NCBI GenBank assembly: GCA_947488175.1
Contig: CANKYO010000004.1
Span: forward strand, 434,001 to 498,000
Reading direction: 5' to 3'
Source of the DNA: an uncultured Paracoccaceae bacterium
GTDB lineage: Bacteria > Pseudomonadota > Alphaproteobacteria > Rhodobacterales > Rhodobacteraceae
Length of the DNA: 64,000 bases
The notes under the pieces: generated by a model
Databases searched by the model: none
What the model was told of the DNA's origin: nothing
What the model saw: the letters and a program-made list of their open reading frames with translations, nothing else
Part shown: one piece after another, positions 1-9,069 of the stretch
How positions within the stretch are numbered: position 1 is the first letter of the stretch
Layout of the letters: every line of letters begins with the position of its first letter
Program-made: the position numbers and the translations under genes

Positions 1-1
1 G

Positions 2-910
2 TCTGGTGATCGTCCCTTTCTTGGCGTCCTTTTGATGCTCGCGTTCTGCGTCCTCGCACCGCTTGGCGATGCTGTGGCAAAACTGCTTGGCGGGATTGTC
101 GCCCTTGGTATTCTGTTGCTGGTCCGCTTTGTCATGCAGGCGTTAATCCTGTTGCCTTTGGTTCTGCTGAACGGTCAAAAACTGACCCTGCCGCGTGATC
201 TTTTGATCTGGACCCTGATGCGCACTGGTCTGCACATTCTGGGGATCGGCCTGATGTTTACCGCATTGCGGTATCTGCCCTTGGCTGATGCCTTGGCCAT
301 CGCTTTTGTCATGCCGTTTATCATGCTGCTTCTGGGGCATTTCGTGATGGGGGAAGAGGTCGGCATGCCACGGATGATGGCCTGTCTTGTCGGCTTTATC
401 GGGACGCTTCTGGTGATCCAGCCCAATTTTGTAGAGGTCGGTTACCCTGCCCTGTTGCCGCTTGGCGTCGCGCTTGTTTTTGCGCTGTTCATGATGCTGA
501 CACGCAAGGTTGCCCGCGATATTGATCCGATCCGGTTGCAGGCGATCGGTGGCGTTCAAGCGACCGTGATGCTGGTGCCGCTCTTGCTGCTGTTCCCCGA
601 TGCCCGAGGTACGGGCGCTTTCGACTTCGCCCCATCTACGCTCTGGTTGCTGCTGGCGCTTGGGGTGATCGGGACCAGCGCGCATCTGTTCATGACGTGG
701 AGCCTGCGATTTGCCCCCGCCTCGACCCTTGCGCCGATGCAATATCTTGAAATCCCGTTTGGCACGGCTATCGGCTGGATGATCTTTGCGGATTTACCAA
801 ACGGGCTCGCTGCCGTCGGGATTTGCATTACTGTGGGTGCGGGCCTTTACATCATCATGCGGGAACGACAGCTTTCAAGGCGGCCGCAAGATGCGACCGC
901 GGCACAGTGA
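2..910 (+). CDS. EamA/DMT-family permease, left-truncated by the window
   Basis: Multi-spanning inner-membrane protein of the drug/metabolite transporter superfamily. The visible ~300 residues are a run of about nine to ten hydrophobic helices in two homologous halves, with a short basic tail ending in RRPQDATAAQ. The frame is open from base 2 with a typical EamA N-terminal helix before the first ATG at 35 (a TTG lies at 32), so the true start is probably upstream of the window. Its last 56 bases overlap the convergent thiamine diphosphokinase gene. Substrate cannot be read from sequence; EamA proteins export amino acids or import small metabolites. Confidence 0.85.
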   Translation, partial: SGDRPFLGVLLMLAFCVLAPLGDAVAKLLGGIVALGILLLVRFVMQALILLPLVLLNGQKLTLPRDLLIWTLMRTGLHILGIGLMFTALRYLPLADALAIAFVMPFIMLLLGHFVMGEEVGMPRMMACLVGFIGTLLVIQPNFVEVGYPALLPLGVALVFALFMMLTRKVARDIDPIRLQAIGGVQATVMLVPLLLLFPDARGTGAFDFAPSTLWLLLALGVIGTSAHLFMTWSLRFAPASTLAPMQYLEIPFGTAIGWMIFADLPNGLAAVGICITVGAGLYIIMRERQLSRRPQDATAAQ

Positions 911-1520
911 TCAGCAACGGTCCTGCCGCGTCGATCACCACCGCATCATCCGCCACGGCGTTTGATGAACTGATAAAACCCGTTGGATGCATTTCCTGAT
1001 CGGCAAAGGGCCATTGCACACCGCTGACGCTAACCCGCGCGGTGCCAAGCGGCATCAACGACACACGGATCTGCTGTGGCAGGTGCAACACCGTGCGACC
1101 CTGGGATGCCATGAAGCTGACATCGTTCGCATCAGCAAGCAGCACGTTCTTGTCGGGATACCGGGCGACCACGTTCAATACAGCCAGAGCATGATCAATC
1201 CGCCCGCCGGTAAAGCCCAGCGCGATGATTGCAGCGGCGGAAACGCGGGTCAGCGCCTTCTCGAAATCCGTCGTGGATTGTTCGGGAATGTGGCAGAGCA
1301 GATCCGCAAATGTGGCACGGGCGTGTTCAGACAAACTATCCAGGTCGCCGATCACTGCGGCAGGGGTGATTCCCGCCTGCAAAATACTGTCAGCACCGCC
1401 ATCAACCGCTATGTATTTGGAAACAAAGGGAGAAAGCTGATGGATCTCTGCCGCATCCACCCTTGCGCCTCCGACCAGGCAAACTATACCTGCGTCAGAA
1501 ACAATTTGTTTGATGGGCAC
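855..1520 (-). CDS. thiN: thiamine diphosphokinase
   Basis: Transfers pyrophosphate from ATP to thiamine to give thiamine diphosphate (cytosolic, thiamine salvage). The 221-residue protein carries the family landmarks: VDGGAD near residues 39-44, GDLDS at 58-62 (Mg/ATP site), STTDFEKAL at 82-90 and GFTGGRIDH at 102-110, followed by a beta-sandwich thiamine-binding half. Length is typical. Translation begins at a GTG preceded by TGAGG eight bases upstream. It is convergent with, and overlaps, the EamA permease; a thiamine-transport role for that neighbour is possible but unproven. Confidence 0.9.
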   Translation of the reverse strand: MPIKQIVSDAGIVCLVGGARVDAAEIHQLSPFVSKYIAVDGGADSILQAGITPAAVIGDLDSLSEHARATFADLLCHIPEQSTTDFEKALTRVSAAAIIALGFTGGRIDHALAVLNVVARYPDKNVLLADANDVSFMASQGRTVLHLPQQIRVSLMPLGTARVSVSGVQWPFADQEMHPTGFISSSNAVADDAVVIDAAGPLLITVPRSHLAAALKAVVPA

Positions 1521-1654
1521 GTTATTAACCTCAATTCACAAACATTCCTCAAAACGGTCACAAAATGATCCCGAATGTTCCGTCATGCTGTTCTCGATTA
1601 AGAATGAGTATCTGTCCAGCAAACTGCGGCCAATAGATCTAGAAAGCGGAAAAT

Positions 1655-3490
1655 ATGGGCGAAGCCAACAAAATTCTGAGCGTTTCATATGGCACTTTTT
1701 CGTGCCGCCTTGAAGGGTTCGAAGACTCTGTCGAAACGATGAAAACCGTGGTGTCCTACTTCCACGAATTGGCAGGTCATGACCGCTTTATGGATATGGA
1801 ACCACAGGCCCCTGATCTGGACGAATTGGCAGATCTGACGGTCGAAGATGACGGAACCCCAGTTGAAGCCGTTGTCGATAGCAGTGTGGTCAGCCTGCGC
1901 ATTCAGCGCCCTGAACCGACGGAAGAAGAGGAACGGCCGAGCCTGCGCTTGCGTCGTGACAAACCGGCAGAACAGCCCGTAGACAAAGATGTGTCTGATC
2001 TGGATGACCTCACGGATGAGGCTTCTGACCTTGACGATCTGGATGATGATGTCTCCGATCTGGACGATCTGGAAGACGATGTCGCTGATCTGGATGATTA
2101 TGATGATGTCGCAGCCTCTGACGATGACAGCGAAGATCATGCAGAGGTCGATGACGCCGCCGAACTGGACGACGCTGTCGCCGAAGATGACCTTGATGAG
2201 GTCGCGACAGAAGACATGGACATTGTCGAAGATACCGAGGTCGAAGAAGACGACACCGTGGCCGCGGACGACGATACTGACGAAGACGAGATGGTTGCTG
2301 CCGAAGCAGACGACGCCGATGACGACATGGCAGAGGCCGAGCTGGTAGCGGAAGATGATGTTGCCGATGATGATACAGCTGACGCGCCCTTCTACGATCC
2401 CGCTGCGACCCAGCCCGCTGCTGATCAGGATGACAGCGTTGCCGCCAAGCTAGAGCGTATCCGCTCTCTGGTCGGGCGCGTGCCTCCCGCCAACCGCACT
2501 GCCGCCCCTGACGCGGGCGCGCCTGCTGCGTCCGGCAGTATCGCTGACCGTCTTTCGGCCCTGACTGGCAAAGCCCCTCAAACCGATGATCATCTGGTTG
2601 ATGATTTCGATTTCAAAGCTGACGAGGCCGAGCCGCTGGTCCTGTCTGACGAAGACAGCGCTGATGACGAAATGGCCGATCACGCCGACGATTTCGACGG
2701 TGAGGATACAAAGGATACCGCCGCACATCTCGTCGATGATGACGATGGCGCAGAAGATGCCGCCATGGATGCCGACGAAGGCGAGACAGAAGACGACATC
2801 GCCATGCGGCGCGACAACCGGTCCAAGCGGGACAATCTGCCCAAAAACGACGATGACGCCATGTCGCGGATCATGTCGCAAGCCGATGAACGCCTGAACG
2901 AGCCCGAGGGGCGGCGCCATCGCGATGCGTTTGCGCAACTTAAGGCCGCTGTGGCCGCAACTGAGGCCGCGCGCCAGTTGGGCGATCAAAACGAGGCCAC
3001 AGATCCGCGCGACGCTTTCCGTGAAGATCTTGATGAGGCTGTCAGATCAGAGGACGAGGAAAGCGACGAGGCACCTGCCGCCCGCTCTGTTTCAACCCCG
3101 CTGAAACTGGTGGCCGAGCAGCGCATCGAGGACGAAACGTCTGATCCCGCAGACCGCCTGCGTCAGATCGCCTCTGTCAAGGATGATGGCGAAGGGCAGA
3201 AAGGCGGCTTTGCCGAGTTTGCCAGCGCAAAAGGCGCAACCGAGCTTGCCGATCTGCTTGAGGCCGCCGCCGCCTATATCGCGTTTGTCGAAGGCGACGA
3301 CGATTTCTCGCGTCCGCAGGTGATGAAGAAGGTTCAGATAGCTTCCGCCGATCAGTTCAGCCGCGAGGATGGGCTCCGCTCATTCGGGCGTCTGCTGCGG
3401 CAAAGCAAAATTATCAAACTGAATAACGGGCGTTTCCAGGTGTCCGAAGACACACGATTCCGTCCTGATGATAAGGCCGCACAAGGCTGA
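1655..3490 (+). CDS. conserved highly acidic protein with folded N- and C-terminal ends
   Basis: Function not recognised. The 611-residue product has a compact conserved N-terminus (about residues 1-60, MGEANKILSVSYGTFSCRLE), then a long Asp/Glu-rich low-complexity centre (about 100-385) with repeats of the type DLDDLxDDVSDLDD, then a conserved alpha-helical C-terminal domain (about 515-605) that reads like a small winged-helix or protein-interaction module (RSFGRLLRQSKIIKLNNGRFQV). There is no signal peptide or membrane helix, so it should be cytosolic. Similar proteins occur widely in Rhodobacteraceae and are sometimes mislabelled as CheA or lipoprotein; this is recalled, not checked. Monocistronic, ended by a strong terminator. 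The acidic centre could mimic nucleic acid or bind basic partners (inference). Confidence 0.75.
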   Translation: MGEANKILSVSYGTFSCRLEGFEDSVETMKTVVSYFHELAGHDRFMDMEPQAPDLDELADLTVEDDGTPVEAVVDSSVVSLRIQRPEPTEEEERPSLRLRRDKPAEQPVDKDVSDLDDLTDEASDLDDLDDDVSDLDDLEDDVADLDDYDDVAASDDDSEDHAEVDDAAELDDAVAEDDLDEVATEDMDIVEDTEVEEDDTVAADDDTDEDEMVAAEADDADDDMAEAELVAEDDVADDDTADAPFYDPAATQPAADQDDSVAAKLERIRSLVGRVPPANRTAAPDAGAPAASGSIADRLSALTGKAPQTDDHLVDDFDFKADEAEPLVLSDEDSADDEMADHADDFDGEDTKDTAAHLVDDDDGAEDAAMDADEGETEDDIAMRRDNRSKRDNLPKNDDDAMSRIMSQADERLNEPEGRRHRDAFAQLKAAVAATEAARQLGDQNEATDPRDAFREDLDEAVRSEDEESDEAPAARSVSTPLKLVAEQRIEDETSDPADRLRQIASVKDDGEGQKGGFAEFASAKGATELADLLEAAAAYIAFVEGDDDFSRPQVMKKVQIASADQFSREDGLRSFGRLLRQSKIIKLNNGRFQVSEDTRFRPDDKAAQG

Positions 3491-3517
3491 CCGTCGAGCA
3501 GACGCTAGGGTGAAAGG

Positions 3518-3542
3518 GGCGGGGTTAAAACCCCGCCTTTTT
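3518..3542 (+). terminator. Rho-independent terminator of the acidic-protein gene
   Basis: A 7-bp all-GC stem (GGCGGGG pairing with CCCCGCC) with a six-base loop is followed directly by five T residues. It lies 28 bases after the stop codon of the upstream gene on the same strand. Confidence 0.9.
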
Positions 3543-3682
3543 CTCGTCTGGGCATAGCAAAGACGGTGCCGCTGCGACCATCTGATGGCTGATAGTCCTG
3601 ACACCGCTTAACCGTCGGCCATGACGTGCCTTTATGCGCCAAACCAAACATGTCTTGCGGGCCGAAGGTCCGCGCATTTTTG

Positions 3683-3898
3683 TCAGGGTTTTTCATCCGG
3701 ATCGGGCTGCCCGATCCCCTTGAACACCCATTTCAGCGGAAACGCCCAGCCAATGCCAAGGGCGACATAGATGAAAAACTCGATCACTTTGGGAAAGCGC
3801 GACGCCTCTGACATGATCGTCACCGCCAGCACAATATAGGCCGGCAGGCCGACCACCAGCACGAACAGGGCCAGTCTTTTGCGCGCTTTATAGGTCAT
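3683..3898 (-). CDS. DUF2842 small membrane protein
   Basis: A 71-residue protein with a basic N-terminus (MTYKARKR), a first transmembrane helix (about residues 9-29) and a second (about 38-60), matching the alphaproteobacterial DUF2842 family in length and pattern. It starts 6 bases after the purA stop codon on the same strand, so it is very likely co-transcribed with purA. Function of the family is unknown; an inner-membrane location is inferred from the helices. Confidence 0.85.
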   Translation of the reverse strand: MTYKARKRLALFVLVVGLPAYIVLAVTIMSEASRFPKVIEFFIYVALGIGWAFPLKWVFKGIGQPDPDEKP

Positions 3899-3904
3899 TC
3901 ATCC

Positions 3905-5197
3905 TCAGTCGGAAAACGGATCAGTGACGAGGATGGTGTCCTCGCGTTCAGGCGAGGTAGAGACTAGCGCGACCGGGCATTCGATCAACTCTTCGATCCG
4001 GCGGACATATTTGATCGCCTGCGCTGGCAGGTCCGCCCAGCTGCGCGCCCCTTCGGTTGATTCAGACCAGCCCTCGATCTCTTCATAGATTGGTACACAG
4101 CGCGCCTGCTGGTCCGCGGCGGTCGGCAGATAATCCAGCTTTTTCCCGTCCAGATCATAACCAACACATATCTTAAGCGTCTCAAAACCGTCCAGCACAT
4201 CCAGCTTGGTCAGCGAGATGCCGGACACACCAGAGGTTGCACAGGTTTGCCGCACAAGGCAGGCGTCAAACCAGCCGCAGCGCCGCTTGCGGCCCGTGGT
4301 GGTGCCAAACTCATGACCCCGCTCACCCAGCCGCTGCCCGTCTGCATCTTCCAGTTCGGTCGGGAACGGCCCCTCGCCCACGCGGGTCGTGTAGGCTTTG
4401 ACGATGCCGAGTACGAAATCAATCGTTCCCGGCCCGACACCAACGCCGGTGGCCGCCTGACCGGCGATCACATTGGACGAGGTCACAAACGGATAGGTTC
4501 CGAAATCAATATCGAGGAGCGCGCCCTGCGCACCCTCAAACAGGATCCGTTTGCCCGCCTTGCGTTTTTCATTCAGCACCTTCCAGACGGGGGCTGCGTA
4601 TTGCAGAACCTCGGGTGCTATGCCCCGCAGCTGTTCCAGCACCGCATCACGGTCAATCGGTTCCAGCCCCAGCCCACGACGCAAGGCGTCGTGATGGATC
4701 AGCGCACGGTCCAGCCGCAATTCCAGCGTCGCATCATCGGCAAGATCCGCCACACGGATCACCCGGCGGCCCACCTTGTCTTCGTAACATGGGCCTATGC
4801 CGCGCCCGGTCGTCCCGATCTTGGCGACAGAGTTCTGGCTTTCCCGCGCCCGGTCCAATTCGCCATGAAATGGCAGGATCAGCGGCGTGTTTTCGGCAAT
4901 CATCAGCGTATCGGGTGTGATCTGCACACCTTGGCCGCGCAAGGTTTCGATTTCCTTGACCAGATGCCACGGGTCCAGCACCACCCCATTGCCGATCACC
5001 GACAGCTTGCCACCGCGCACCACGCCTGAGGGCAGCGCGTGCAGCTTGTAGACCTCACCATCAATCACCAGCGTATGGCCTGCATTGTGGCCGCCCTGAA
5101 AGCGCGCGATCACATCGGCCCTCTCCGACAGCCAATCCACGATCTTACCCTTGCCTTCGTCGCCCCACTGGGCGCCAACGACCACTACATTTGCCAT
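3905..5197 (-). CDS. purA: adenylosuccinate synthetase
   Basis: Catalyses IMP + Asp + GTP to adenylosuccinate, the first committed step to AMP; cytosolic. The 430-residue protein has the P-loop-like [11 protein letters not shown] at residues 8-18, HNAGHT at 37-42 with the catalytic Asp13/His41 pair, GTTGRGIGP, and the C-terminal [12 protein letters not shown] and KLDVLDG blocks, all canonical. Length is normal. It heads a two-gene unit with the downstream DUF2842 gene. Confidence 0.98.
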   Translation of the reverse strand: MANVVVVGAQWGDEGKGKIVDWLSERADVIARFQGGHNAGHTLVIDGEVYKLHALPSGVVRGGKLSVIGNGVVLDPWHLVKEIETLRGQGVQITPDTLMIAENTPLILPFHGELDRARESQNSVAKIGTTGRGIGPCYEDKVGRRVIRVADLADDATLELRLDRALIHHDALRRGLGLEPIDRDAVLEQLRGIAPEVLQYAAPVWKVLNEKRKAGKRILFEGAQGALLDIDFGTYPFVTSSNVIAGQAATGVGVGPGTIDFVLGIVKAYTTRVGEGPFPTELEDADGQRLGERGHEFGTTTGRKRRCGWFDACLVRQTCATSGVSGISLTKLDVLDGFETLKICVGYDLDGKKLDYLPTAADQQARCVPIYEEIEGWSESTEGARSWADLPAQAIKYVRRIEELIECPVALVSTSPEREDTILVTDPFSD

Positions 5198-5339
5198 ACG
5201 CGCTGTCCTTACAGATGTCCCTCGCCCCTATATCGCCGCCACAGTTCAGACGAAACCGCAAATTTGGCTCCCCGCAGGCTGGACAGGGCACGCGGGCCTC
5301 GCCATTGTCCGGCCAGATAAAAAAGAAGTGAGGCATATC

Positions 5340-5735
5340 ATGGGTTTCGTCATTCGCTGGGTCTTTGCCTTTGTCCTGCTGGCGGCCACCTATAATCCGA
5401 CGGAATGGAACTTTGTGCGGTGGAGCGCGGCCAATGCCGAAACAAACCTGTCCATGACGGTTCTGTTCGGGTTGGTCCTGCTTGTGGGTTACATCATCTA
5501 TCTGCGCGCCACATTGCGGTCGATCGGTATCTTCGGGATGGTTTTGATCCTTGCCGTGGTCGCCACGGTTCTGTGGGTTCTTTATGATCAGGGTATCGTT
5601 AATCTGGACGACCCAACGCTCAACACATGGATCGCGCTTGCAGCCTTGTCGGTGGTTCTGGCCATCGGTCTCAGCTGGTCCATCGTACGCCGCAAGCTGA
5701 CCGGCCAGACTGACGTGGATGACATCGACGAATAA
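5340..5735 (+). CDS. DUF6524-like membrane protein
   Basis: A 131-residue integral membrane protein. I place the start at the ATG at 5340, which follows AGAAGTGAGG about seven bases upstream and begins MGFVIRWVFAFVLLAATYNP; the frame is open further upstream but that part overlaps the purA promoter region. About four transmembrane helices follow, with a conserved NPTEWNFVRW segment after the first, and a short charged tail (TDVDDIDE). It resembles a Rhodobacteraceae family recalled as DUF6524. Function unknown. Divergent from purA, 76 bases upstream of secG. Confidence 0.75.
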   Translation: MGFVIRWVFAFVLLAATYNPTEWNFVRWSAANAETNLSMTVLFGLVLLVGYIIYLRATLRSIGIFGMVLILAVVATVLWVLYDQGIVNLDDPTLNTWIALAALSVVLAIGLSWSIVRRKLTGQTDVDDIDE

Positions 5736-5811
5736 GGGACATTCAGGGGTTGCGGGATAGCCCTGCAGCTTTTAGATACCGCGTGTTCGCGAACGCCCCG
5801 AAAGGCCTGTC

Positions 5812-6165
5812 ATGGAAAACGTTGTCCTTATCATTCACCTGATCCTGGCGCTCAGCCTGATCGGCACCGTGCTGTTGCAGCGGTCAGAAGGTGGCGGTCT
5901 TGGCATCGGCGGCGGCGGTGGTGCCGCCACAGGGGGACGGCCTGCGCCAACAGCGATGGGCAAGTTCACATGGCTTCTGGCCATCGCCTTTATCTGCACA
6001 TCCATTGCCCTGACGCTGATTGCGGCAGAGAAATCCGCAGGCTCCTCCGTAGTGGACCGGTTGGGTGGAACCGACACCGAAGAAGGCGTGCCCGCCCCTG
6101 ATCTGGGTGACAGCCTGCTGCCACCATCGGCAGATGATGATCCGCTGGTTCCAACTGGCGACTAG
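5812..6165 (+). CDS. secG: preprotein translocase subunit SecG
   Basis: Small subunit of the SecYEG inner-membrane protein-conducting channel. The 117 residues show the family layout: N-terminal helix (MENVVLIIHLILALSLIGTV), the QRSEGGGLGIGGGGG glycine-rich cytosolic loop (about residues 23-38), a second helix (about 52-72) and a variable acidic C-terminal tail. It lies directly upstream of pyrG, a common alphaproteobacterial order. Confidence 0.95.
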   Translation: MENVVLIIHLILALSLIGTVLLQRSEGGGLGIGGGGGAATGGRPAPTAMGKFTWLLAIAFICTSIALTLIAAEKSAGSSVVDRLGGTDTEEGVPAPDLGDSLLPPSADDDPLVPTGD

Positions 6166-6175
6166 ACCACAAGCT

Positions 6176-6201
6176 GTTGCCGAACTGACAAGTTCGGCAA
6201 C
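6176..6201 (+). other. strong hairpin between secG and pyrG
   Basis: An 11-bp perfect stem (GTTGCCGAACT pairing with AGTTCGGCAAC) around a GACA loop begins 10 bases after the secG stop. No T tract follows on either strand, so it is not a classical Rho-independent terminator; it may be a processing site, an attenuator or a protein-binding site ahead of pyrG. Confidence 0.5.
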
Positions 6202-6324
6202 ATGATGTTGCGTCACCGGTTGCGCGCACGCCCCGAATCCGGTAATAGTCAAATCCCGTGATGATGCGAACTTCGCCGTTCGTTTTCCCACAGATTTTGG
6301 ACGTTTTCACGGGAGTTCCCAGCC

Positions 6325-7968
6325 ATGGCGCGTTATATTTTCATCACCGGCGGCGTGGTGTCTTCCCTTGGTAAAGGCCTGGCCTCTGCGGCCCTCGGCG
6401 CGCTCTTGCAAGCCCGCGGTTTTTCCGTGCGTCTTCGCAAGCTTGACCCCTATCTGAACGTCGATCCCGGCACGATGTCACCCTTTGAACATGGCGAGGT
6501 TTTCGTGACCGATGACGGGGCCGAAACCGATCTGGACCTCGGCCATTACGAACGTTTCACCGGCGTGCCTGCCCGCATGACCGATTCCGTCAGTTCCGGG
6601 CGGATCTATTCCAATGTCCTCGAAAAAGAACGACGCGGCGATTATCTGGGCAAAACCATTCAGGTCGTCCCCCACGTCACGAACGAGATCAAGGAGTTCC
6701 TGAAAATTGGCGAGGATGAGGTCGATTTCATGCTCTGCGAAATCGGCGGCACCGTCGGCGACATCGAAGGCCTGCCGTTTTTCGAGGCGATCCGCCAGTT
6801 CAGCCACGACAAACCGCGCGGCCAGTGCATCTTCATGCATCTGACGCTGCTGCCGTATCTGGCGGCAAGCGGTGAGCTGAAGACAAAACCGACACAACAC
6901 TCCGTCAAGGAACTGCAATCCATCGGGATCGCGCCCGACGTGCTGGTCTGCCGGTCCGAACAGCCGATCCCCGACAAGGAGCGGGAAAAGATCGCCCTGT
7001 TCTGCAACGTGCGCAAGGAATCCGTGGTCGCCGCCTATGACCTGAAATCCATCTACGAGGCGCCGCTGGCCTACCACGAACAGGGGCTCGATCAGGCGGT
7101 TCTGGATGCGTTCGAAATCTCGCCCGCCCCGGCCCCGAAACTGGATGTCTGGCACGACGTCTATGACCGCATCCATAACCCCGAAGGCAAGGTCAAGGTC
7201 GCCATCGTCGGCAAATACACCCAGCTTGAAGACGCCTATAAATCGATTGCAGAGGCGCTGACCCATGGCGGCATGGCCAACCGGGTCAAGGTCAAGATCG
7301 AATGGGTCGATGCGGAGCTTTTCGACCGCGAAGATGCCGCCCCCTATCTCGAAGGCTATCACGCCATTCTTGTGCCCGGCGGATTTGGCGAACGCGGCAC
7401 CGAAGGCAAGATCAAGGCGGCGCAATTCGCCCGCGAGAAGAAGATCCCCTATCTGGGCATCTGCCTTGGCATGCAGATGGCCGTGATCGAGGCCGCGCGC
7501 AACGTCGCCGGGATGGACAAGGCCGGGTCAGAGGAATTCGACCACGAAGCCGGGAAAAAGCGTTTCGAACCCGTGGTGTACCACCTCAAGGAATGGGTGC
7601 AGGGCAACCACACCGTCGCCCGCAAGGCCGATGACGACAAGGGCGGCACCATGCGGCTCGGCGCCTACAGCGCGACCCTGACCGAAGGCTCCAAAGTGGC
7701 GCAGATCTACGGCAGCACCTCGATCGAGGAACGGCACCGGCACCGCTACGAGGTCGACGTGAAATACCGCGATACGCTGGAAAAAGCCGGGCTGAAATTC
7801 TGCGGCATGTCACCAGACGGCAAACTGCCCGAAATCGTCGAATGGGAAGACCACCCCTGGTTCATCGGCGTCCAGTTCCACCCCGAACTGAAATCCAAAC
7901 CCTTCGCCCCCCACCCGCTGTTCGCGGACTTCGTCAGAGCAGCAGTAGAAACATCGCGGCTGGTGTAG
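6325..7968 (+). CDS. pyrG: CTP synthase
   Basis: Makes CTP from UTP using glutamine-derived ammonia and ATP. The 547-residue enzyme has the N-terminal synthetase domain with [14 protein letters not shown] near residue 9, the [21 protein letters not shown] block, and the C-terminal class I amidotransferase domain with VPGGFGERG, nucleophile Cys380 in GICLGMQ, and GVQFHPE near the end supplying His and Glu. Length is typical. Intact and highly conserved. Confidence 0.98.
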   Translation: MARYIFITGGVVSSLGKGLASAALGALLQARGFSVRLRKLDPYLNVDPGTMSPFEHGEVFVTDDGAETDLDLGHYERFTGVPARMTDSVSSGRIYSNVLEKERRGDYLGKTIQVVPHVTNEIKEFLKIGEDEVDFMLCEIGGTVGDIEGLPFFEAIRQFSHDKPRGQCIFMHLTLLPYLAASGELKTKPTQHSVKELQSIGIAPDVLVCRSEQPIPDKEREKIALFCNVRKESVVAAYDLKSIYEAPLAYHEQGLDQAVLDAFEISPAPAPKLDVWHDVYDRIHNPEGKVKVAIVGKYTQLEDAYKSIAEALTHGGMANRVKVKIEWVDAELFDREDAAPYLEGYHAILVPGGFGERGTEGKIKAAQFAREKKIPYLGICLGMQMAVIEAARNVAGMDKAGSEEFDHEAGKKRFEPVVYHLKEWVQGNHTVARKADDDKGGTMRLGAYSATLTEGSKVAQIYGSTSIEERHRHRYEVDVKYRDTLEKAGLKFCGMSPDGKLPEIVEWEDHPWFIGVQFHPELKSKPFAPHPLFADFVRAAVETSRLV

Positions 7969-8137
7969 GTGTTTAGTAGGGCCGATTTACGGGAATAGAG
8001 CCGTCATTCGCACAACTTTGCCGATTGACTGGTCCCAGCCCGAACCGGACATTGGGTATCGCGGCGGTTTGGCCGGTCAGCGGGACGGAGCGGACTTCTG
8101 AAAGAGCCTTCAGAATGGCCGCTTGGTCTTATCAGAT

Positions 8138-8758
8138 TTAGTCTTGCTTAGCTTGGACAGCCGCCGAGCATCGCCCCGGTAGGGCCGCTTGTGCACTGAA
8201 CTGATAATGAACAACAGGAGCTCGCGTTGGTTCCTGTTTAGGAAGAATTTGACGTATCGTATTGGCTACTGCTGGTTGGCTTGAAAGAACCAAACCATGT
8301 TCCAGTTCCTCGCAACGCGCGACTACGTATCCCGGTAAACTGTGATCTGTTAAGTCGAAGCTGCCTGGAGCTTCCATTGCCTCATTGAACCAAGCCTCCG
8401 ATGCGGCGACGGCCTCCTCCCATTCGACCCAGTCTTGCCATTTTTCTTGAAATTCAATCTCCAACTCTGGTTGCCGCCCCCAAAGTACGCACGCCGACAC
8501 TGTTCCGGAAGGCGGACGATACATCGCCAAAACAGTGCCTAGTGGGGTGTCGATGCGAATTCTGGAGCCACGGTCACTTTCGTCGATTAGTGTTCCAATC
8601 TCGCGCAGGCGATAATCTGAACCTTCAACGACACTTGCTTCGCAGGCGGCAAGTGCGTCCAATAACGGCGTCTGGGCAGCTAGCGGCGTAGCAACAAAAA
8701 TGGGAAACGCAAGATTTGTCAGGCGAATCGCCAAATTTCTGCAACTCGCCGTTTTCAT
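8138..8758 (-). CDS. putative secreted protein, unknown family
   Basis: Not recognised. I choose the ATG at 8758 because it follows AGGAG eleven bases upstream and gives a plausible signal peptide (MKTASCRNLAIRLTNLAFPI through FVATPLAAQT, cleavage after AAA/AQ near residue 27); the frame is open another 74 codons upstream, but that stretch has no protein-like character. The mature ~180 residues contain three cysteines and an acidic amphipathic middle (about 120-145). Base composition is lower in GC than the housekeeping neighbours. It may be a lineage-specific periplasmic protein. Confidence 0.5.
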   Translation of the reverse strand: MKTASCRNLAIRLTNLAFPIFVATPLAAQTPLLDALAACEASVVEGSDYRLREIGTLIDESDRGSRIRIDTPLGTVLAMYRPPSGTVSACVLWGRQPELEIEFQEKWQDWVEWEEAVAASEAWFNEAMEAPGSFDLTDHSLPGYVVARCEELEHGLVLSSQPAVANTIRQILPKQEPTRAPVVHYQFSAQAALPGRCSAAVQAKQD

Positions 8759-9069
8759 AGCTTCTGCAACTCCTAGTTTTCGCTGTTCGCTGAACCATAA
8801 ATAGCAGACTTCTGCGCGTGGTGCAGCATCCGTCACTCTGGGCTCGCCGCCGACATCTGACGGCTTTGGTCGGATGACTGGTGCCAGACCAAAGAAGACA
8901 TTGGATGCACGTATCAACCACCTCGTGCGTTCCGGATCAACGTCCGCATTAAAGTTGAAGATTGCCGACTGGACCGACAACAGCGACCCAGTGTGCTTAG
9001 CATGACTGTCGAAAGACGAGGCCGCCTTGCTCGGGTATCTCTATCATCAAGCATTTTTGAAGGATGGCT
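8759..9069. other. gene-poor stretch with a degenerate repeat half
   Basis: No convincing gene. The part around 8866-8908 resembles 8020-8062 on the other side of the adjacent gene (shared words TGACTGGT and ACATTGG), so the secreted-protein gene sits between two degenerate direct-repeat segments. Otherwise I see nothing. Confidence 0.35.

Noticed and set aside
143-742. Long minus-strand frame opposite the EamA gene
   Set aside because: Its composition (Gln, His, Arg-rich, no domain) is that of a shadow of the permease codons, and the plus-strand protein is clearly real.
3657-3681. GCGGGCC hairpin with a short T run on the plus strand
   Set aside because: It resembles a terminator but no plus-strand gene ends there; the preceding gene already has a strong terminator at 3518.
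6478-7425. 315-codon minus-strand frame opposite pyrG
   Set aside because: It is a full antisense of a conserved enzyme, with shadow-type hydrophobic and Arg-rich composition and no motif.
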